Positions 11,518 through 23,180 of a stretch of DNA of 64,000 nucleotides are shown here, one piece after another. The stretch covers positions 110,402,666-110,466,665 of the forward strand of contig CM056576.1 in the NCBI GenBank assembly GCA_029721435.1, read 5' to 3'. Both the position numbers and the translations under genes were made by a program. Within the stretch, counting starts at the first letter, position 1; each line of letters opens with the position of its first letter. Source of the stretch: Gymnothorax reevesii. Its lineage: Eukaryota; Chordata; Actinopteri; Anguilliformes; Muraenidae. The notes beneath the pieces are model-generated. The model had not been told where the DNA came from and ran no database searches. It saw only the letters and a program-made list of their open reading frames with translations.

Positions 11518-11576
11518 TTAATAATAATAATAATAATGATAATAATAATAACATTATTATTATTATTATTATTATT

Positions 11577-11607
<31 letters not shown>

Positions 11608-11625
11608 ATAATAATTATAATTATA
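11518..11625 (+). repeat. Compound trinucleotide microsatellite
   Basis: A run of ATA repeats passes into TAT repeats and then TCA repeats. The ATA and TAT halves are mutually complementary, so this tract could extrude as a cruciform. An open frame crossing it encodes only asparagine and isoleucine runs and is not a gene. Confidence 0.95.
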
Positions 11626-13096
11626 AAGACGTGACTGCATATTATAATTTTTTTGAGATACAATGCTGCTGGGAAGTGAAATTAGCCAAGTGTTTAAAGA
11701 GAATATACAAAAGAGCATAATTATAAGTTGCTTTTTTTCATGTTGAAGGTACTTAGGGCTGGCTGATTTGACTTTCAGTACAATCTTGTGTGTCATGGAT
11801 TAATGTCAAGAAAAGCCTACATTTTACTCATGCTATTGTACTGTAAGGACAATGGCCATTGTATTGTACCAGCCCAGTCTTGTGTAAGTTTGTAATTACT
11901 GTGCAGCAACAATTGAAAAAGGAATTTACGGTATATTGCAAACAAAAACTACCAGCCTCTGACTGATATCAATTGTTCATCAAGCTGGTATGCAACTGAT
12001 TTTTGAGCATTTTTTCTGGCAGCTTAATTGATATAAAATTAGGAGAAGAAAACAATGGATTTTTCATACATCCAGAGTTTAAAGATATACATTGGGTTAT
12101 CCATGTCTGTTTAGTCTTCCTTTCTGTATTTACATTCACCCATTGCAAAGCTCAGTGTATGTAAAATGCCAGCGGGCGCAAAAGAATATGAAAAAAAATT
12201 ATGTCTTTCAGAGAGTAGCGGCTCTGGTGTGCCGATGCACAGCGGCCTCAGAGAAGCTCATTATTTCCACCCATCTGAGCTGAGGTGCATTCATGAATAA
12301 TGAGGCTGTTATGGATATGTGGGCCTCTTCAATGGAGGGGGAAGCCATAAAAATGTCCCTCCACGGTTTCTCTAGTAGGTTCTGTCAGCCTTATCTTACC
12401 GTCTAACACTGCCTTGGGACAATACAGTGTAATAAAATTTTACCTGTGGTTCAGACACAAGATGACAGTAGTGCTGAGCAGCACGGGGAGTGCCAGGCAG
12501 AATTTACTTTCCTCCTTGAATCTGTGAGAAATTAAGGTGGGCCTTATGCCATCCCAACTGGAGGCATCGGAGTCTCATGTCATTTTAACTGGATAAAAAG
12601 AAAAACTGGATGGGGGATTGACTCTTGTAAAGTGTGATTCTATTTCAGTGTAACTTCAGAGCGTAAGCAGAATTGCATGAATTTTATTTCTTTCAGTCAA
12701 CCCATATGTAAACCGGTAACTGCAGTATCAACAAATAAATACAACGATGTTTGATGTCTCAGCTCTGAACCTGACACAGCCTGCAGCAGACTGAGGAGAA
12801 GAGAGCAAGGCGTGGTGGGATATCACCCCCAGATGCCTACCAGGGGAAATTCAGGGCCCTCAGGTGGATGTTTGGGTGGAGGTGGGATGTGAGGGCGGGC
12901 TGCTAAGCATAATAGTGTTTTTTATACTTTCAAATATTGAGCTTCTTTGGTGATCAATATAGTCTTTGAAGGTGTTAGGACTCGGCATTCAATCTGTGTA
13001 AGCCGTTTTATGATGCAAATGCTACAACAAAAATACGATTTAAATTTGTCTCATAACTTGGCTCAGCCTGACTATGCAGTCTTTCTCATAGTTTAC

Positions 13097-14205
13097 TGTT
13101 ATGATTCTGCCTTGTTCTGTTCATGTTTTGCCATGTTTATTCCTGCAAATTCTCCCATAGTCCATTGCCTCAGTTATACTCCGGTCCATGTTTTGTCTCA
13201 TACCATGCATTGCACTTTGTCTCCCCCTGTCTGGTCTTTTGTCATGTGATCGCTCACTGCCCCAGTATTGTGTGCCACACTTTCGGGTGACTTCATGGTT
13301 TCTGGGATATCAACCATTCCTTCCTATCTCGTTTACTTCCTTCACCTTGCTTTTCTATTTTACTAACAATACTAACAGTTTGTTGTTTTAGTTAAACTTA
13401 CTAACCAAGACTAAAATTGTTCATAGTACTAACTTACTAACAAGCACTAGGAATTATATAGCTGCACATCACTAATTGACTAACAAGCTCTCAGCACTTG
13501 CTCTGCCCTAGTCTCCGCCCCTTTGCCTTCACTCAATTTACTTTGCTGTGTTTCAGCAGATTTTCTGCACCTGGCTAATCACTGTTCTGCCTCTCACTCT
13601 GTGCACAGTAGAACTCCCTAACTGGAGCCGTATGTTTGGCAGTAGGCTGTCTCTGTGATCCCTGTCCGCGTTTTGGCTTTTTCCAATTTCGTGTAATCAG
13701 GAACTTCCTCATGTTCATTCCTTTGTAATTAGTTTGATCCAATTAACCTGTTCCCTGCATAGCATGTGACTTCCCTCTTGTCTATTTAAGCAGTCTTTTC
13801 ACAGTCAGCTCCTTGTCAGAATGTTGATTAAAATATTTCTTTGTGCAGAGCGCCTTGTATGCCATTGAGTATTGTTTCTCTTCTGCTGGATTGTCCGACT
13901 TCGATTCTTGCCATTTTTCCTTTTTGTATTGTTTTTGTCTGTCTGGATTTCGACCCATTTTTGTATGACCACGATTTCTGTGTTTGGATGCCCTGTGTAT
14001 GACCCTTGGCTTTGTTCATCGACTACAACTTCGTTTTTGTACCTCTGCTCATCTCTTACTGGTTCTGACCCCTGCCTGTCTAGTCGACACTGTTTTTGGA
14101 TTTCATATTGTGGCTTGGCAATTCCTGTGTTTTTTGGCTTTGACTCGGTCCTCATTAAAGGCATACGTTTTTTGGATTTCTGTCTCTCGCGAGTGGTACC
14201 TCACA
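13097..14205 (+). mobile_element. Solo LTR related to the Sushi-like element
   Basis: The sequence starts TGTTATGATT and ends CCTCACA. It is flanked by the same 6 bases, GTTTAC, at 13091-13096 and 14206-14211. It shares clear blocks with the LTRs at 14570 and 20180, for example the stretch around TTTCGGGTGACTTCATGG and TTTCTGGGAT, and the CCTTGTCAGA just after a TATTTAAG TATA-like box near 13785. It is diverged and shorter (1109 against 1286 bases), so it is a relative, not a copy of the same insertion. Recombination between two LTRs has removed the body. Confidence 0.8.
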
Positions 14206-14211
14206 GTTTAC

Positions 14212-14564
14212 ACGGATAGCCAGGGGTCTGGAACTTCCAAAAGGGGAATGCGTATGGTTGCCAGGGGATTTATTTTTACGATGATGGTTAGTTTCAATTG
14301 CTTCTTACGAGGGAGGACTTTATCAATGAATCAAAAATGTTTTGGAAGTGACTTTATTACATGTATACAACTGCACATCAGAGCTGGCAATTGGAAGAGT
14401 ATATTGGAGTGAAAATTTGATTACAGATTGGGAGAAAGACATGACAGAAGGAAGTTGTGAAACTTTTGTAAATTTAACTGTAACCTGGACCAGGAACGCA
14501 GGGAAATTTGTTGAAACACTCATGGACATTACTTAGAAAAAAATCTGTAAAATATTCATTTTTG
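14212..14564. other. Short unique spacer between two LTR insertions
   Basis: About 350 bases of unique-looking sequence separate the solo LTR from the complete Sushi-like element. No gene is recognised. Confidence 0.5.
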
Positions 14565-14569
14565 GTTAC

Positions 14570-15855
14570 TGTTGGGATCCTGCATTTCAGCCATGTCTTT
14601 TGTCTAGCCCCATGTTTAAGTTCTGTGCCTGGCTTGCCATGTATGCCTTTTGTGTTTTAGTGACCACTGCCTGCCTCTGACCATCCCTAGGATTATATAT
14701 TGTGTTTTGGTTGTTTGATTTCATGTTTTATTATGTTTCATGTTTTGGTATTATTTACGTCTTTGCCATGTTTCTTAGTCTTGCCATGTTTCTTAGCCTT
14801 GCCATGTTTTATAGTCTTGTTTTTGGTTCTAGTCCTGCACTTCGTTTACCCTGTCTTGTCTTGTGTAGGTCTTTGCCCACGGTCCCTTGTCTGACGTGCC
14901 ACTCATTCGGGTGATTTCCTGGTTTCTGGGATTTCAATCTTTCTTCATATCTCGTTTTCTTCCTTCCTCTCTCTTTATGCTATCTACTAACCCTACTAAC
15001 AGTTTATTGTTTTCGATAATTACTAACCCCGATTAACATTGTATATTCATACTAACTGACTAACTTGCACTCGGGATTGTATAGCTGCACATACTAATAG
15101 ACTAACGATCTCTCAGCATTCGCCCAATCTGTATCTCCGCCCTCCTTGCCTATCACTAATTATCTCTACTGCAGTTTCCATTTATATCTCAGGCTTTCTC
15201 TTTTCTTTAGACTATAAACTTTAGTACTCCTTAACCGGAGCTGTTATTCGTTCATAGGAATGTCTCGTTATCCCTGTCTGCGTTTCGGCATTCGCCCGAT
15301 TCATGTAATTAGTTTTCCTCATGTGTCACTCCCATGTCATTGATTACACCTGTTTACCCTAGTCATGTGTTCACCCCGGATGTGTATATAAGGTGTCTGC
15401 ACTTTTAGTTCCTTGTCAGATCGTCTTTACTCCTTTGTCTTGTGCTACGTTCCTCGCCTTGCTCACTGTGATATTTTCTTTCTGACTGGATTGCCCGACA
15501 CTTGTTTTTTGGTTTGCCCTTTTGGATCTGATTGCCTTCGTGAGTTTTGACCTATTTTTGCCCGACCACGTCTATTGTCTTTGCTGCCCTGGTATTTGGA
15601 TTCGGACTGTTTACGGCTTATGAGTTTGTCTCTCCACCAAACCCACGCCTGTGTACCGAACCATTTTTGCCTGACCTTGAGTTTTGTTATTGGTGCCCTG
15701 GTTACAGTTTTGGACTTTGCCCTTTGGATTCTGTTTGTGGATTGTGGACATTGTACTGTTGCCAGATCTGTTGGGGGGTTTCCCCCTTCAGAAATAAAGC
15801 CTCCATTTTGCATTCATCTGGTTCTCGCTCTTGGCTCATTTCGTAAAACCTCACA
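14570..15855 (+). repeat. 5' LTR of the Sushi-like element
   Basis: This LTR starts TGTTGGGATC and ends CCTCACA. It holds a TATA box (TATATAA, 15385-15391), a predicted transcription start about 30 bases downstream near 15415, and an AATAAA polyadenylation signal at 15792-15797. Open frames inside the LTR recur identically in the 3' copy and are not genes. Confidence 0.95.
15385..15424 (+). promoter_or_regulatory. LTR promoter and self-primer sequence
   Basis: TATATAA at 15385-15391 is followed 24 bases later by GTCAGATCGT at 15415-15424, just where an RNA polymerase II transcript should begin. These ten bases are exactly complementary to ACGATCTGAC at 15858-15867, two bases past the LTR end. 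That is the arrangement used by self-priming elements of the Tf1/sushi group, in which the RNA's own 5' end is cut and used as primer. Confidence 0.75.
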
Positions 15856-15857
15856 TT

Positions 15858-15867
15858 ACGATCTGAC
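15858..15867 (+). promoter_or_regulatory. Self-priming primer-binding site
   Basis: ACGATCTGAC lies two bases after the 5' LTR, where a primer-binding site belongs, but it lacks the usual TGG start of a tRNA-primed site. It pairs perfectly with the predicted first ten bases of the transcript (15415-15424). The gag start codon follows one base later, at 15869. Confidence 0.75.
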
Positions 15868-15868
15868 C

Positions 15869-17584
15869 ATGACGGAGCCAGCGTCAGACCAGTCTCTGCA
15901 GGAGGCAGTGCACCAGCAGGGCACTCAGTTGGAGCTTCAGGAACGTCAGCTCCGTGCTTTAATGCAGCACATGCAAACCATGAGTCTCCAGATGGCGGAT
16001 CTTACTCGCTCAGTACAGGAAGCGCAGCAACTACAGTCACCCCAGCCTACCGTCTATACTCCTCCTGCTCCCGCTTCCGCCCCGCCCCTACCCAGCTGCG
16101 AGCCACGTCTACCACCGCCGGAGAGGTACGACGGGAACCCGGGAGCATGTCGGGCGTTTCTCACCCAGTGTGAGCTCATCTTCAGCCTGCAGCCTTCGTC
16201 CTTCCCCACCGAAAGAGCGCGAGTTGCCTTTATCATCACGCAACTGACGGGAAGAGCTAAGCAGTGGGCTACAGCGGCTTGGGAAGCTGATCTCCCATGT
16301 GTACAGACTTTTCGTCTACTGGGTGAGGAGATGAGGCGGATCTTTGATCGCACCAAGTTGGGTCACGAGGCAGGACGAGAGATCCTACGCATGCGACAAG
16401 GTGGGCGTCCCGTAGCCGACTACGCCATTGATTTTCAGACGTTGGCCACCAACAGCAGATGGGGACAGAGAGCTCTGTATGATGCCTTCTTTGACGGATT
16501 ATCCGAAGCACTTAAAGATGAGCTAGTGGCGCGGGAATTACCGGAGAACTTGGACGACCTTGTCGACCTGGCTATTCGCGTGGATTCGCGATTGGAGGAG
16601 CGCCGACGCCTCGCTTCCCGCAGACGACCATATCCAACTCCCCAGAGTACTCCGCCTCGCTCACCCCCTACTGGCAGCCGCCTCCCTGAGCCTGAATCCA
16701 TGCAATTGGGACGTACGCGCATTCCTGTGGAGGAGAGGGATCGCCGCCGCCGTGATGGGGCCTGCTTTTACTGTGGCAAGGGAGGACACCTTATCGCTCA
16801 GTGCCCTAACAGGGAAAAGGAAAAGAAGAAAAGAGGTCCTCCTGGTGCCCGCATAGCAACAGTAATAGGGGTGACGCCGGGACAGGAAACTAACAACCGC
16901 ACATGCGTTCCTGTAACTTTGGAATGGGGGGGCGAGAGCAGATCCACCGAGGCTCTCGTGGACACCGGAGCGGAGGAGAATTTAATTGATGTGGAGCTGG
17001 CCCGGAAATGGGGCGTTCCCACAGAGAAGATCTTCCCTGATCGAGTGGCCAATTCGCTCAGCGGCCAGAAGATCGCTCAAATAACCCATACGACCAGCCC
17101 CATCAAACTCAAGGTGTCAGGAAACCACCACGAAACCATTCAGTTCCTCCTGTTACACTCTCCCCATGCTCCTATCGTCCTGGGCCATCCATGGATGGCC
17201 AAACACCTACCAGAGATCGACTGGCGCAAGAACGAAATTAAGGGATGGAGCCCCAACTGCTCCCTGACATGCCTCCGCAACGCCCTCGACCCTCAACACA
17301 ACCCATCTCCGGAGGAGATTCCAGACCTGGAAAAGGTTCCTCTAGAATTCCATGACCTCAAGGAGGTTTTCTCAAAGTCTCGGGCCACCAGCTTACCACC
17401 TCACCGACCCTATGACTGCACCATAGACCTGAAACCAGGTACTATGCCCCCTAGAGGTCGACTCTATTCACTCTCCAGACCAGAAAACCAAGCTATGGAG
17501 AAGTATCTCTCAGAGTCTCTCGCTGCAGGCCTTATACGCCCGTCATCATCACCTGCTGGTGCGGGTTTTTTTTTTCGTAGCTAA
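15869..17584 (+). CDS. Sushi-like gag-protease and start of reverse transcriptase
   Basis: I chose the ATG at 15869, directly after the primer-binding site; the frame is open further upstream only because it runs into the LTR. Residues about 1-50 are a glutamine-rich coiled-coil-like start. Residues about 85-260 resemble the retrotransposon gag capsid region ([18 protein letters not shown]). A CCHC zinc knuckle, [14 protein letters not shown], is at residues 299-312 in a basic stretch. The aspartic protease active site DTGA begins at residue 365. The reverse transcriptase starts after about residue 500. The frame ends at 17582-17584 because a run of ten T at 17566-17575 carries one base too many. 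Gag would form the particle and protease would cut the polyprotein. Gag and protease look intact. Confidence 0.92.
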   Translation: MTEPASDQSLQEAVHQQGTQLELQERQLRALMQHMQTMSLQMADLTRSVQEAQQLQSPQPTVYTPPAPASAPPLPSCEPRLPPPERYDGNPGACRAFLTQCELIFSLQPSSFPTERARVAFIITQLTGRAKQWATAAWEADLPCVQTFRLLGEEMRRIFDRTKLGHEAGREILRMRQGGRPVADYAIDFQTLATNSRWGQRALYDAFFDGLSEALKDELVARELPENLDDLVDLAIRVDSRLEERRRLASRRRPYPTPQSTPPRSPPTGSRLPEPESMQLGRTRIPVEERDRRRRDGACFYCGKGGHLIAQCPNREKEKKKRGPPGARIATVIGVTPGQETNNRTCVPVTLEWGGESRSTEALVDTGAEENLIDVELARKWGVPTEKIFPDRVANSLSGQKIAQITHTTSPIKLKVSGNHHETIQFLLLHSPHAPIVLGHPWMAKHLPEIDWRKNEIKGWSPNCSLTCLRNALDPQHNPSPEEIPDLEKVPLEFHDLKEVFSKSRATSLPPHRPYDCTIDLKPGTMPPRGRLYSLSRPENQAMEKYLSESLAAGLIRPSSSPAGAGFFFRS

Positions 17585-20147
17585 AAAGGATGGATCACTA
17601 AGACCCTGTATTGATTACCGTGGCCTCAACGAGATAACTATTAAGAACCGCTACCCACTTCCCCTCATGAACACCGCTTTTGATCTCCTGCAGGGAGCCA
17701 AGATCTTTACTAAGCTCGACCTCCGGAATGCATACCACTTAGTGCGAATCAGAGAGGGGGACGAATGGAAGACCGCCTTTAACACTCCCACGGGGCACTG
17801 GGAATATTTGGTTCTTCCTTTCGGGCTTACCAACGCTCCAGCAGTGTTTCAAAACCTCGTCAATGATGTCTTAAGAGACATGATAAACAAGTTTGTTTTT
17901 GTCTACCTTGACGATATTCTGATTTTTTCTGAATCTCAGGAGGACCATGTTAAGCATGTTCGCCAAGTGCTCCGTCGCCTCTTGGAGAACCGCCTTTTCG
18001 TGAAGGCCGAGAAGTGTGAGTTTTTTGTTGAAACCACCACTTTTTTGGGTTACATTATTTCTCCGGGCACCATTCGCATGGACCCAGTAAAAGTGGAGGC
18101 AGTTACCAAGTGGCCCCGACCAGAGGACCGTAAGTCACTCCAACGTTTCCTAGGATTTGCCAACTTCTACCGGCGGTTCATCAGGAACTATAGTTCTGTT
18201 GCGGCTCCTCTTACTGCTCTCACCTCCTCCAAATTCAAGTTTCGTTGGTCGGAGAAAGCAGAGGACGCCTTTAAAGAATTAAAGACCAGATTCACATCTG
18301 CACCCATCCTCACTATTCCCAACCCAGAGCTCCAGTTCATCGTCGAGGTGGACGCCTCCAATATTGGAGCTGGAGCCATCCTGTCTCAGAGGTCCACGGA
18401 GGATGGGAAAGTCCATCCATGTGCCTTCTTCTCTCGCCGCCTCAGCTCAGCGGAGAGAAATTACGACATCGGCAACCGGGAGCTGTTGGCGGTTAAGTTG
18501 GCCTTGGAAGAATGGAGGCAATGGCTGGAAGGATCCAAAGTTCCCTTCATTGTCTGGACTGACCACAAGAATTTGGAGTACCTGCAGACAGCCAAGAGAC
18601 TCAATCCGCGGCAAGCCAGGTGGGCTTTATTCTTCTCCCGGTTCAACTTCCACATTGCCTACCGGCCTGGAAGTAAGAATGTGAAGCCTGATGCCCTATC
18701 CCGATGTTTTGAGATCCAGGAGGAGGAACTTAACAATGACACTATCCTCCCTAAAGAAACGTTTATCAATGCCATATGTTTAGACATAGAGAGAGAGGTT
18801 AAGAATGCCCAGACCAATGCTGCTACCCCCAGTGCGTGTCCCACTAACTGCTTGTATGTTCCAGCTGCCCTGCGCCCCAAAGTCCTGGAATGGGGACACG
18901 CATCTAGACTGTCCTGCCACCCTGGGATTCGCCGTACCAAGAGCTTCATCCTCCAGAGATTTTGGTGGCCAGAACTTAGCCAAGATGTCCAGGGTTTCGT
19001 TACAGCTTGCTCGGTCTGTGCCCAGGCTAAGACTTCTCACCAACCACCACAAGGTTTACTTCAGCCCCTTCCGACACCACATCGTCCCTGGTCCCACATT
19101 GCACTAGACTTCATCACAGGTCTTCCCCCATCCAATCACCACACCACCATTCTCACTATTGTTGACAGATTTTCCAAAGCAGTTCACTTAGTTCCCCTCA
19201 CTAAACTTCCCTCCGCTCAAGACACCACCAATCTGGTCATCCAACATGTCATTAGGCTTCATGGCATACCCACCGACATCACTTCTGATCGTGGTCCCCA
19301 GTTCACAGCACTTTTTTGGAAAGCATTTTTTAAAGCCCTAGGCACGACAGTCAGTTTATCTTCAGGTTTCCATCCCCAGACCAATGGCCAGACCGAGCGA
19401 GCTAACCAATGTGTGGAAAGTGTGTTGCGCTGTCTCTGCATTAGGAACCCCTCCTCCTGGAGTTATCAGTTGCCATGGGTGGAGTACGCCTTGAACAGCC
19501 ACACCTCTGCTGCATCCGGCGTCTCCCCCTTCAAGGCCTGCCTGGGTTACCAGCCTCCGTTGTTCCCGTCCCAGGAGGAGGAGGTAGCTGTTCCCTCTGC
19601 CAGAGAGTTCATCCGTAGGTGCAGACGCACCTGGATCGCCACCCGCCAGGTCCTGCTCAGGTCGGTCGCCCGGATGAAGGAACAGGCCGACAAGAAACGC
19701 ACAGCGGCCCCTACGTACCGACCTGGGCAGCGGGTCTGGCTGTCTTCTAGGGACATCCCCCTCAGAGGTAACGGGGGTAAGCTTTTCCCCAAATACCTGG
19801 GCCCTTTCACTATCGAGAGGGTCCTAAGTCCCACTGCCATTCGCCTCCGTCTCCCCTTATCCATGCGACGTATACACCCAACTTTCCATGTGTCACAAAT
19901 AAAACCTGCTGTAACCCACCACCTGTCCTCTGGACCTGATCCCCCTCCACCCGCCCGGATCATCGACGGAGGCGAAGTCTACACGGTCCGTGCCCTCCTG
20001 GACTCTCGTCGACGAGGCAGAGGTCTACAGTACCTCGTCGACTGGGAGGGTTACGGACCGGAACACCGCAGTTGGGTTCCTGCCCGACACATTCTGGATA
20101 AGACTTTAATAAGAGACTTTCATGCTGCATCACGTTATTCGAGGTGA
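17559..20147 (+). CDS. Sushi-like pol: RT, RNase H, integrase, chromodomain
   Basis: This 862-codon frame continues pol after the T-run frameshift; the first codons overlap the upstream frame and are not a natural start. Reverse transcriptase has the catalytic YLDD at 17904-17915 and [13 protein letters not shown] before it. RNase H begins with VDAS at about residue 264 and has WTDHKN further on. Integrase has a zinc-binding HHCC region from His447 and the catalytic residues Asp517, Asp577 and Glu613, with the expected 35 residues between the last two, followed by [10 protein letters not shown] chromodomain lies at residues about 806-856 ([17 protein letters not shown]) and probably steers integration to marked chromatin. 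No stop codon interrupts it. Apart from the shared frameshift it looks functional. Confidence 0.93.
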   Translation: MRVFFFVAKKDGSLRPCIDYRGLNEITIKNRYPLPLMNTAFDLLQGAKIFTKLDLRNAYHLVRIREGDEWKTAFNTPTGHWEYLVLPFGLTNAPAVFQNLVNDVLRDMINKFVFVYLDDILIFSESQEDHVKHVRQVLRRLLENRLFVKAEKCEFFVETTTFLGYIISPGTIRMDPVKVEAVTKWPRPEDRKSLQRFLGFANFYRRFIRNYSSVAAPLTALTSSKFKFRWSEKAEDAFKELKTRFTSAPILTIPNPELQFIVEVDASNIGAGAILSQRSTEDGKVHPCAFFSRRLSSAERNYDIGNRELLAVKLALEEWRQWLEGSKVPFIVWTDHKNLEYLQTAKRLNPRQARWALFFSRFNFHIAYRPGSKNVKPDALSRCFEIQEEELNNDTILPKETFINAICLDIEREVKNAQTNAATPSACPTNCLYVPAALRPKVLEWGHASRLSCHPGIRRTKSFILQRFWWPELSQDVQGFVTACSVCAQAKTSHQPPQGLLQPLPTPHRPWSHIALDFITGLPPSNHHTTILTIVDRFSKAVHLVPLTKLPSAQDTTNLVIQHVIRLHGIPTDITSDRGPQFTALFWKAFFKALGTTVSLSSGFHPQTNGQTERANQCVESVLRCLCIRNPSSWSYQLPWVEYALNSHTSAASGVSPFKACLGYQPPLFPSQEEEVAVPSAREFIRRCRRTWIATRQVLLRSVARMKEQADKKRTAAPTYRPGQRVWLSSRDIPLRGNGGKLFPKYLGPFTIERVLSPTAIRLRLPLSMRRIHPTFHVSQIKPAVTHHLSSGPDPPPPARIIDGGEVYTVRALLDSRRRGRGLQYLVDWEGYGPEHRSWVPARHILDKTLIRDFHAASRYSR
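17566..17575 (+). other. Frame-breaking T10 run inside reverse transcriptase
   Basis: Ten T bases encode the FFF of [10 protein letters not shown]. Nine T bases would keep the upstream and downstream frames joined. The tenth shifts gag-pol into a stop seven bases later. It could be a real mutation, a sequencing error in a homopolymer, or a slippage site. Confidence 0.85.
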
Positions 20148-20179
20148 ACGCCAGGAGGCGTTCGTTGGGGGGGGGGTTC

Positions 20180-21465
20180 TGTTGGGATCCTGCATTTCAG
20201 CCATGTCTTTTGTCTAGCCCCATGTTTAAGTTCTGTGCCTGGCTTGCCATGTATGCCTTTTGTGTTTTAGTGACCACTGCCTGCCTCTGACCATCCCTAG
20301 GATTATGTATTGTGTTTTGGTTGTTTGATTTCATGTTTTATTATGTTTCATGTTTTGGTATTATTTACGTCTTTGCCATGTTTCTTAGTCTTGCCATGTT
20401 TCTTAGCCTTGCCATGTTTTATAGTCTTGTTTTTGGTTCTAGTCCTGCACTTCGTTTACCCTGTCTTGTCTTGTGTAGGTCTTTGCCCACGGTCCCTTGT
20501 CTGACGTGCCACTCATTCGGGTGATTTCCTGGTTTCTGGGATTTCAATCTTTCTTCATATCTCGTTTTCTTCCTTCCTCTCTCTTTATGCTATCTACTAA
20601 CCCTACTAACAGTTTATTGTTTTCGATAATTACTAACCCCGATTAACATTGTATATTCATACTAACTGACTAACTTGCACTCGGGATTGTATAGCTGCAC
20701 ATACTAATAGACTAACGATCTCTCAGCATTCGCCCAATCTGTATCTCCGCCCTCCTTGCCTATCACTAATTATCTCTACTGCAGTTTCCATTTATATCTC
20801 AGGCTTTCTCTTTTCTTTAGACTATACACTTTAGTACTCCTTAACCGGAGCTGTTATTCGTTCATAGGAATGTCTCGTTATCCCTGTCTGCGTTTCGGCA
20901 TTCGCCCGATTCATGTAATTAGTTTTCCTCATGTGTCACTCCCATGTCATTGATTACACCTGTTTACCCTAGTCATGTGTTCACCCCGGATGTGTATATA
21001 AGGTGTCTGCACTTTTAGTTCCTTGTCAGATCGTCTTTACTCCTTTGTCTTGTGCTACGTTCCTCGCCTTGCTCACTGTGATATTTTCTTTCTGACTGGA
21101 TTGCCCGACACTTGTTTTTTGGTTTGCCCTTTTGGATCTGATTGCCTTCGTGAGTTTTGACCTATTTTTGCCCGACCACGTCTATTGTCTTTGCTGCCCT
21201 GGTATTTGGATTCGGACTGTTTACGGCTTATGAGTTTGTCTCTCCACCAAACCCACGCCTGTGTACCGAACCATTTTTGCCTGACCTTGAGTTTTGTTAT
21301 TGGTGCCCTGGTTACAGTTTTGGACTTTGCCCTTTGGATTCTGTTTGTGGATTGTGGACATTGTACTGTTGCCAGATCTGTTGGGGGGTTTCCCCCTTCA
21401 GAAATAAAGCCTCCATTTTGCATTCATCTGGTTCTCGCTCTTGGCTCATTTCGTAAAACCTCACA
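20180..21465 (+). repeat. 3' LTR of the Sushi-like element
   Basis: This is the direct repeat of 14570-15855, with two visible substitutions (near 20308 and 20827). It is preceded by a polypurine tract rich in G (20165-20179). It has the same AATAAA signal, at 21402-21407, and is followed by GTTAC, the target duplication. Confidence 0.95.
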
Positions 21466-23062
21466 GTTACAGTACTATCACATTTGAATCTGCTGTCATT
21501 TAGGCATCTGGCAAAGGATTTATTATTTTTCTAGGCTGAGGAGGCTATATTACAGTGCCGCAGGGCCAGAAGAAAACTTTGAATCTTTTTTCTGTCTGAC
21601 AAAAACTTACATATCTAGTGTTATTACTTAAATTGGGTAATATTCTGAAGTGACTCTGTCTTTTTGAGAGCAGTCAACAGAGTGTCACCTTTCAGAGAAG
21701 ACCATGATTATACCTGTAGTTAGTGCTTCAAGCACAGAAAGTACAGTAGTTTGGGTGGAAATCTGCTCAAAAAGGGGCAGAAAGTTAAGGGCTTCACAAA
21801 CAGCTGGCAAGAGTGATGCAGAACAGAAGCAGGCAGAGGCGGGTTCAAAAAATTATTTTCCATTATTGAATTGCCTGATGCAACTTGACATTATACTGCA
21901 AAACCGCGTCTGTGTCATTTGTTTAATATTTAAAGGCAGCTGATGATAAATATTGATGCCCCCATGCAAACTTAATATTCAACGGACGTGTTTTCATCGG
22001 GGGACCGAAATAAAATTTGACTTGGTTGAAGGTGGTGAACTTAAATGTTTTTGACTTAGAATACAGCTTTTATTGACTTATGTTTTTGAACATTTTTATC
22101 AGGGGAGTTTATAAGGCCTGACTTGCAATCCATGCCAATAAAGCTTATGAAGTTTATCGGATGAGTGAAAGAAAAAGAAATATTTTTAATATGACATTCT
22201 ACGATCAATCACAAACAATATACTCACAAAACATAAATACTGATTGATTGTTCGAAGTGAATTTGTGATAAATGCTGATTAAAATATGCATTAAGCAGAT
22301 ATAAATACTCATATTGATATGAATAGTCATTTAAACTCACCACTGTCATATTATGAAGACCATCCTACATTTACTTTCTCATTGACTTCCCTTTAATAAG
22401 ACTTAACACAGTCAGCTTTGAATGGGAAAGTAATACCACTAGCACTGCCTGTTAAAATTCAAATGAAAAATCTTAACTGACTATTCAGCTGTAACATATT
22501 GATCAGATGCCACGATAGAAGCATAAGAGCTCGGTATAGAATTACTACGAGAACAGCCCCAGTGCTCTCATACAGTAAGTCAAAACAGATTACTATATAT
22601 ATAAACTTTCTGAAATCACTGAAACGTGGACGATATCTACGCTTGGAATTAAAACTTTAATCAGAAGGACCGCTGATAGAAACTAAAAGAAACATAAGAA
22701 ATGTTTATCTTGCCATAAGCACAACACATCTGAATTCTGAATTCATAACTTACTGAAGTTGGAAAATATCAAAAAATGAAATGAACATAAAAAATGACAA
22801 AAAATTTGATAGCTGGTGCCTTGCACTGCATGTTTATGTGCATGATGGAGAGCTGTGGACTGTATTGCATAAAGCTAGAGAACGGAGCCCCTTCTCCCTG
22901 TGATGAGGTCAGTGGGGATAACAGCCAGCTTGGGCTTTAGAGAGGAGTGAATGGAAACAAATTGTGCTTTCCTGGATAAACGAAAAAATGTTGTTGCCAA
23001 GACCAACCCTCTGGTCAGCAAAAATCTCAATACAAAAACACACAATCACATTTGCGCGCACG

Positions 23063-23113
<51 letters not shown>

Positions 23114-23180
23114 AGACTTGTGCGCACGCCCACACACAGACACGCACGCACGCACGTGCACACACGCACACACACACTTG
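23063..23180 (+). repeat. CA microsatellite
   Basis: A long CA run starts near 23069 and continues into interrupted CACG and CACA repeats. Open frames on both strands here consist of His-Thr or Cys-Val repeats and are not genes. Confidence 0.95.

Larger units (their letters stand above)
10307..13090. other. Intergenic DNA, no gene recognised
   Basis: Apart from the hairpin at 10716-10794 and the trinucleotide repeat at 11518-11625, nothing coding or repetitive stands out. The part near 12200-12360 is less AT-rich and looks unique; it may be conserved non-coding DNA, but that needs alignment. Confidence 0.5.
14570..21465 (+). mobile_element. Sushi-like Ty3/gypsy chromovirus, nearly complete
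   Basis: This 6896-base element has two 1286-base LTRs (14570-15855 and 20180-21465) that differ at only two positions I can see. A perfect 5-bp target duplication, GTTAC, lies at 14565-14569 and 21466-21470. The body holds gag with one CCHC knuckle, protease, reverse transcriptase, RNase H, integrase and a C-terminal chromodomain, in that order. The chromodomain and the protein motifs place it with the vertebrate Sushi-ichi group of chromoviruses, the group from which mammalian gag-derived genes came. One extra T in a T run breaks the pol frame. The element inserted very recently. Confidence 0.95.

Noticed and set aside
11454..11720. 88-codon frame with asparagine and isoleucine runs
   Set aside because: It is a translation of the trinucleotide microsatellite.
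15463..15846. Frames on both strands inside the 5' LTR (repeated at 21073-21487)
   Set aside because: They are present in both LTR copies because the LTRs are identical there; they show no domain and overlap promoter and polyadenylation signals.
23063..23180. Tandem repeats considered as a CRISPR array
   Set aside because: The repeats are simple CA units without unique spacers; no CRISPR-like array exists in the window.
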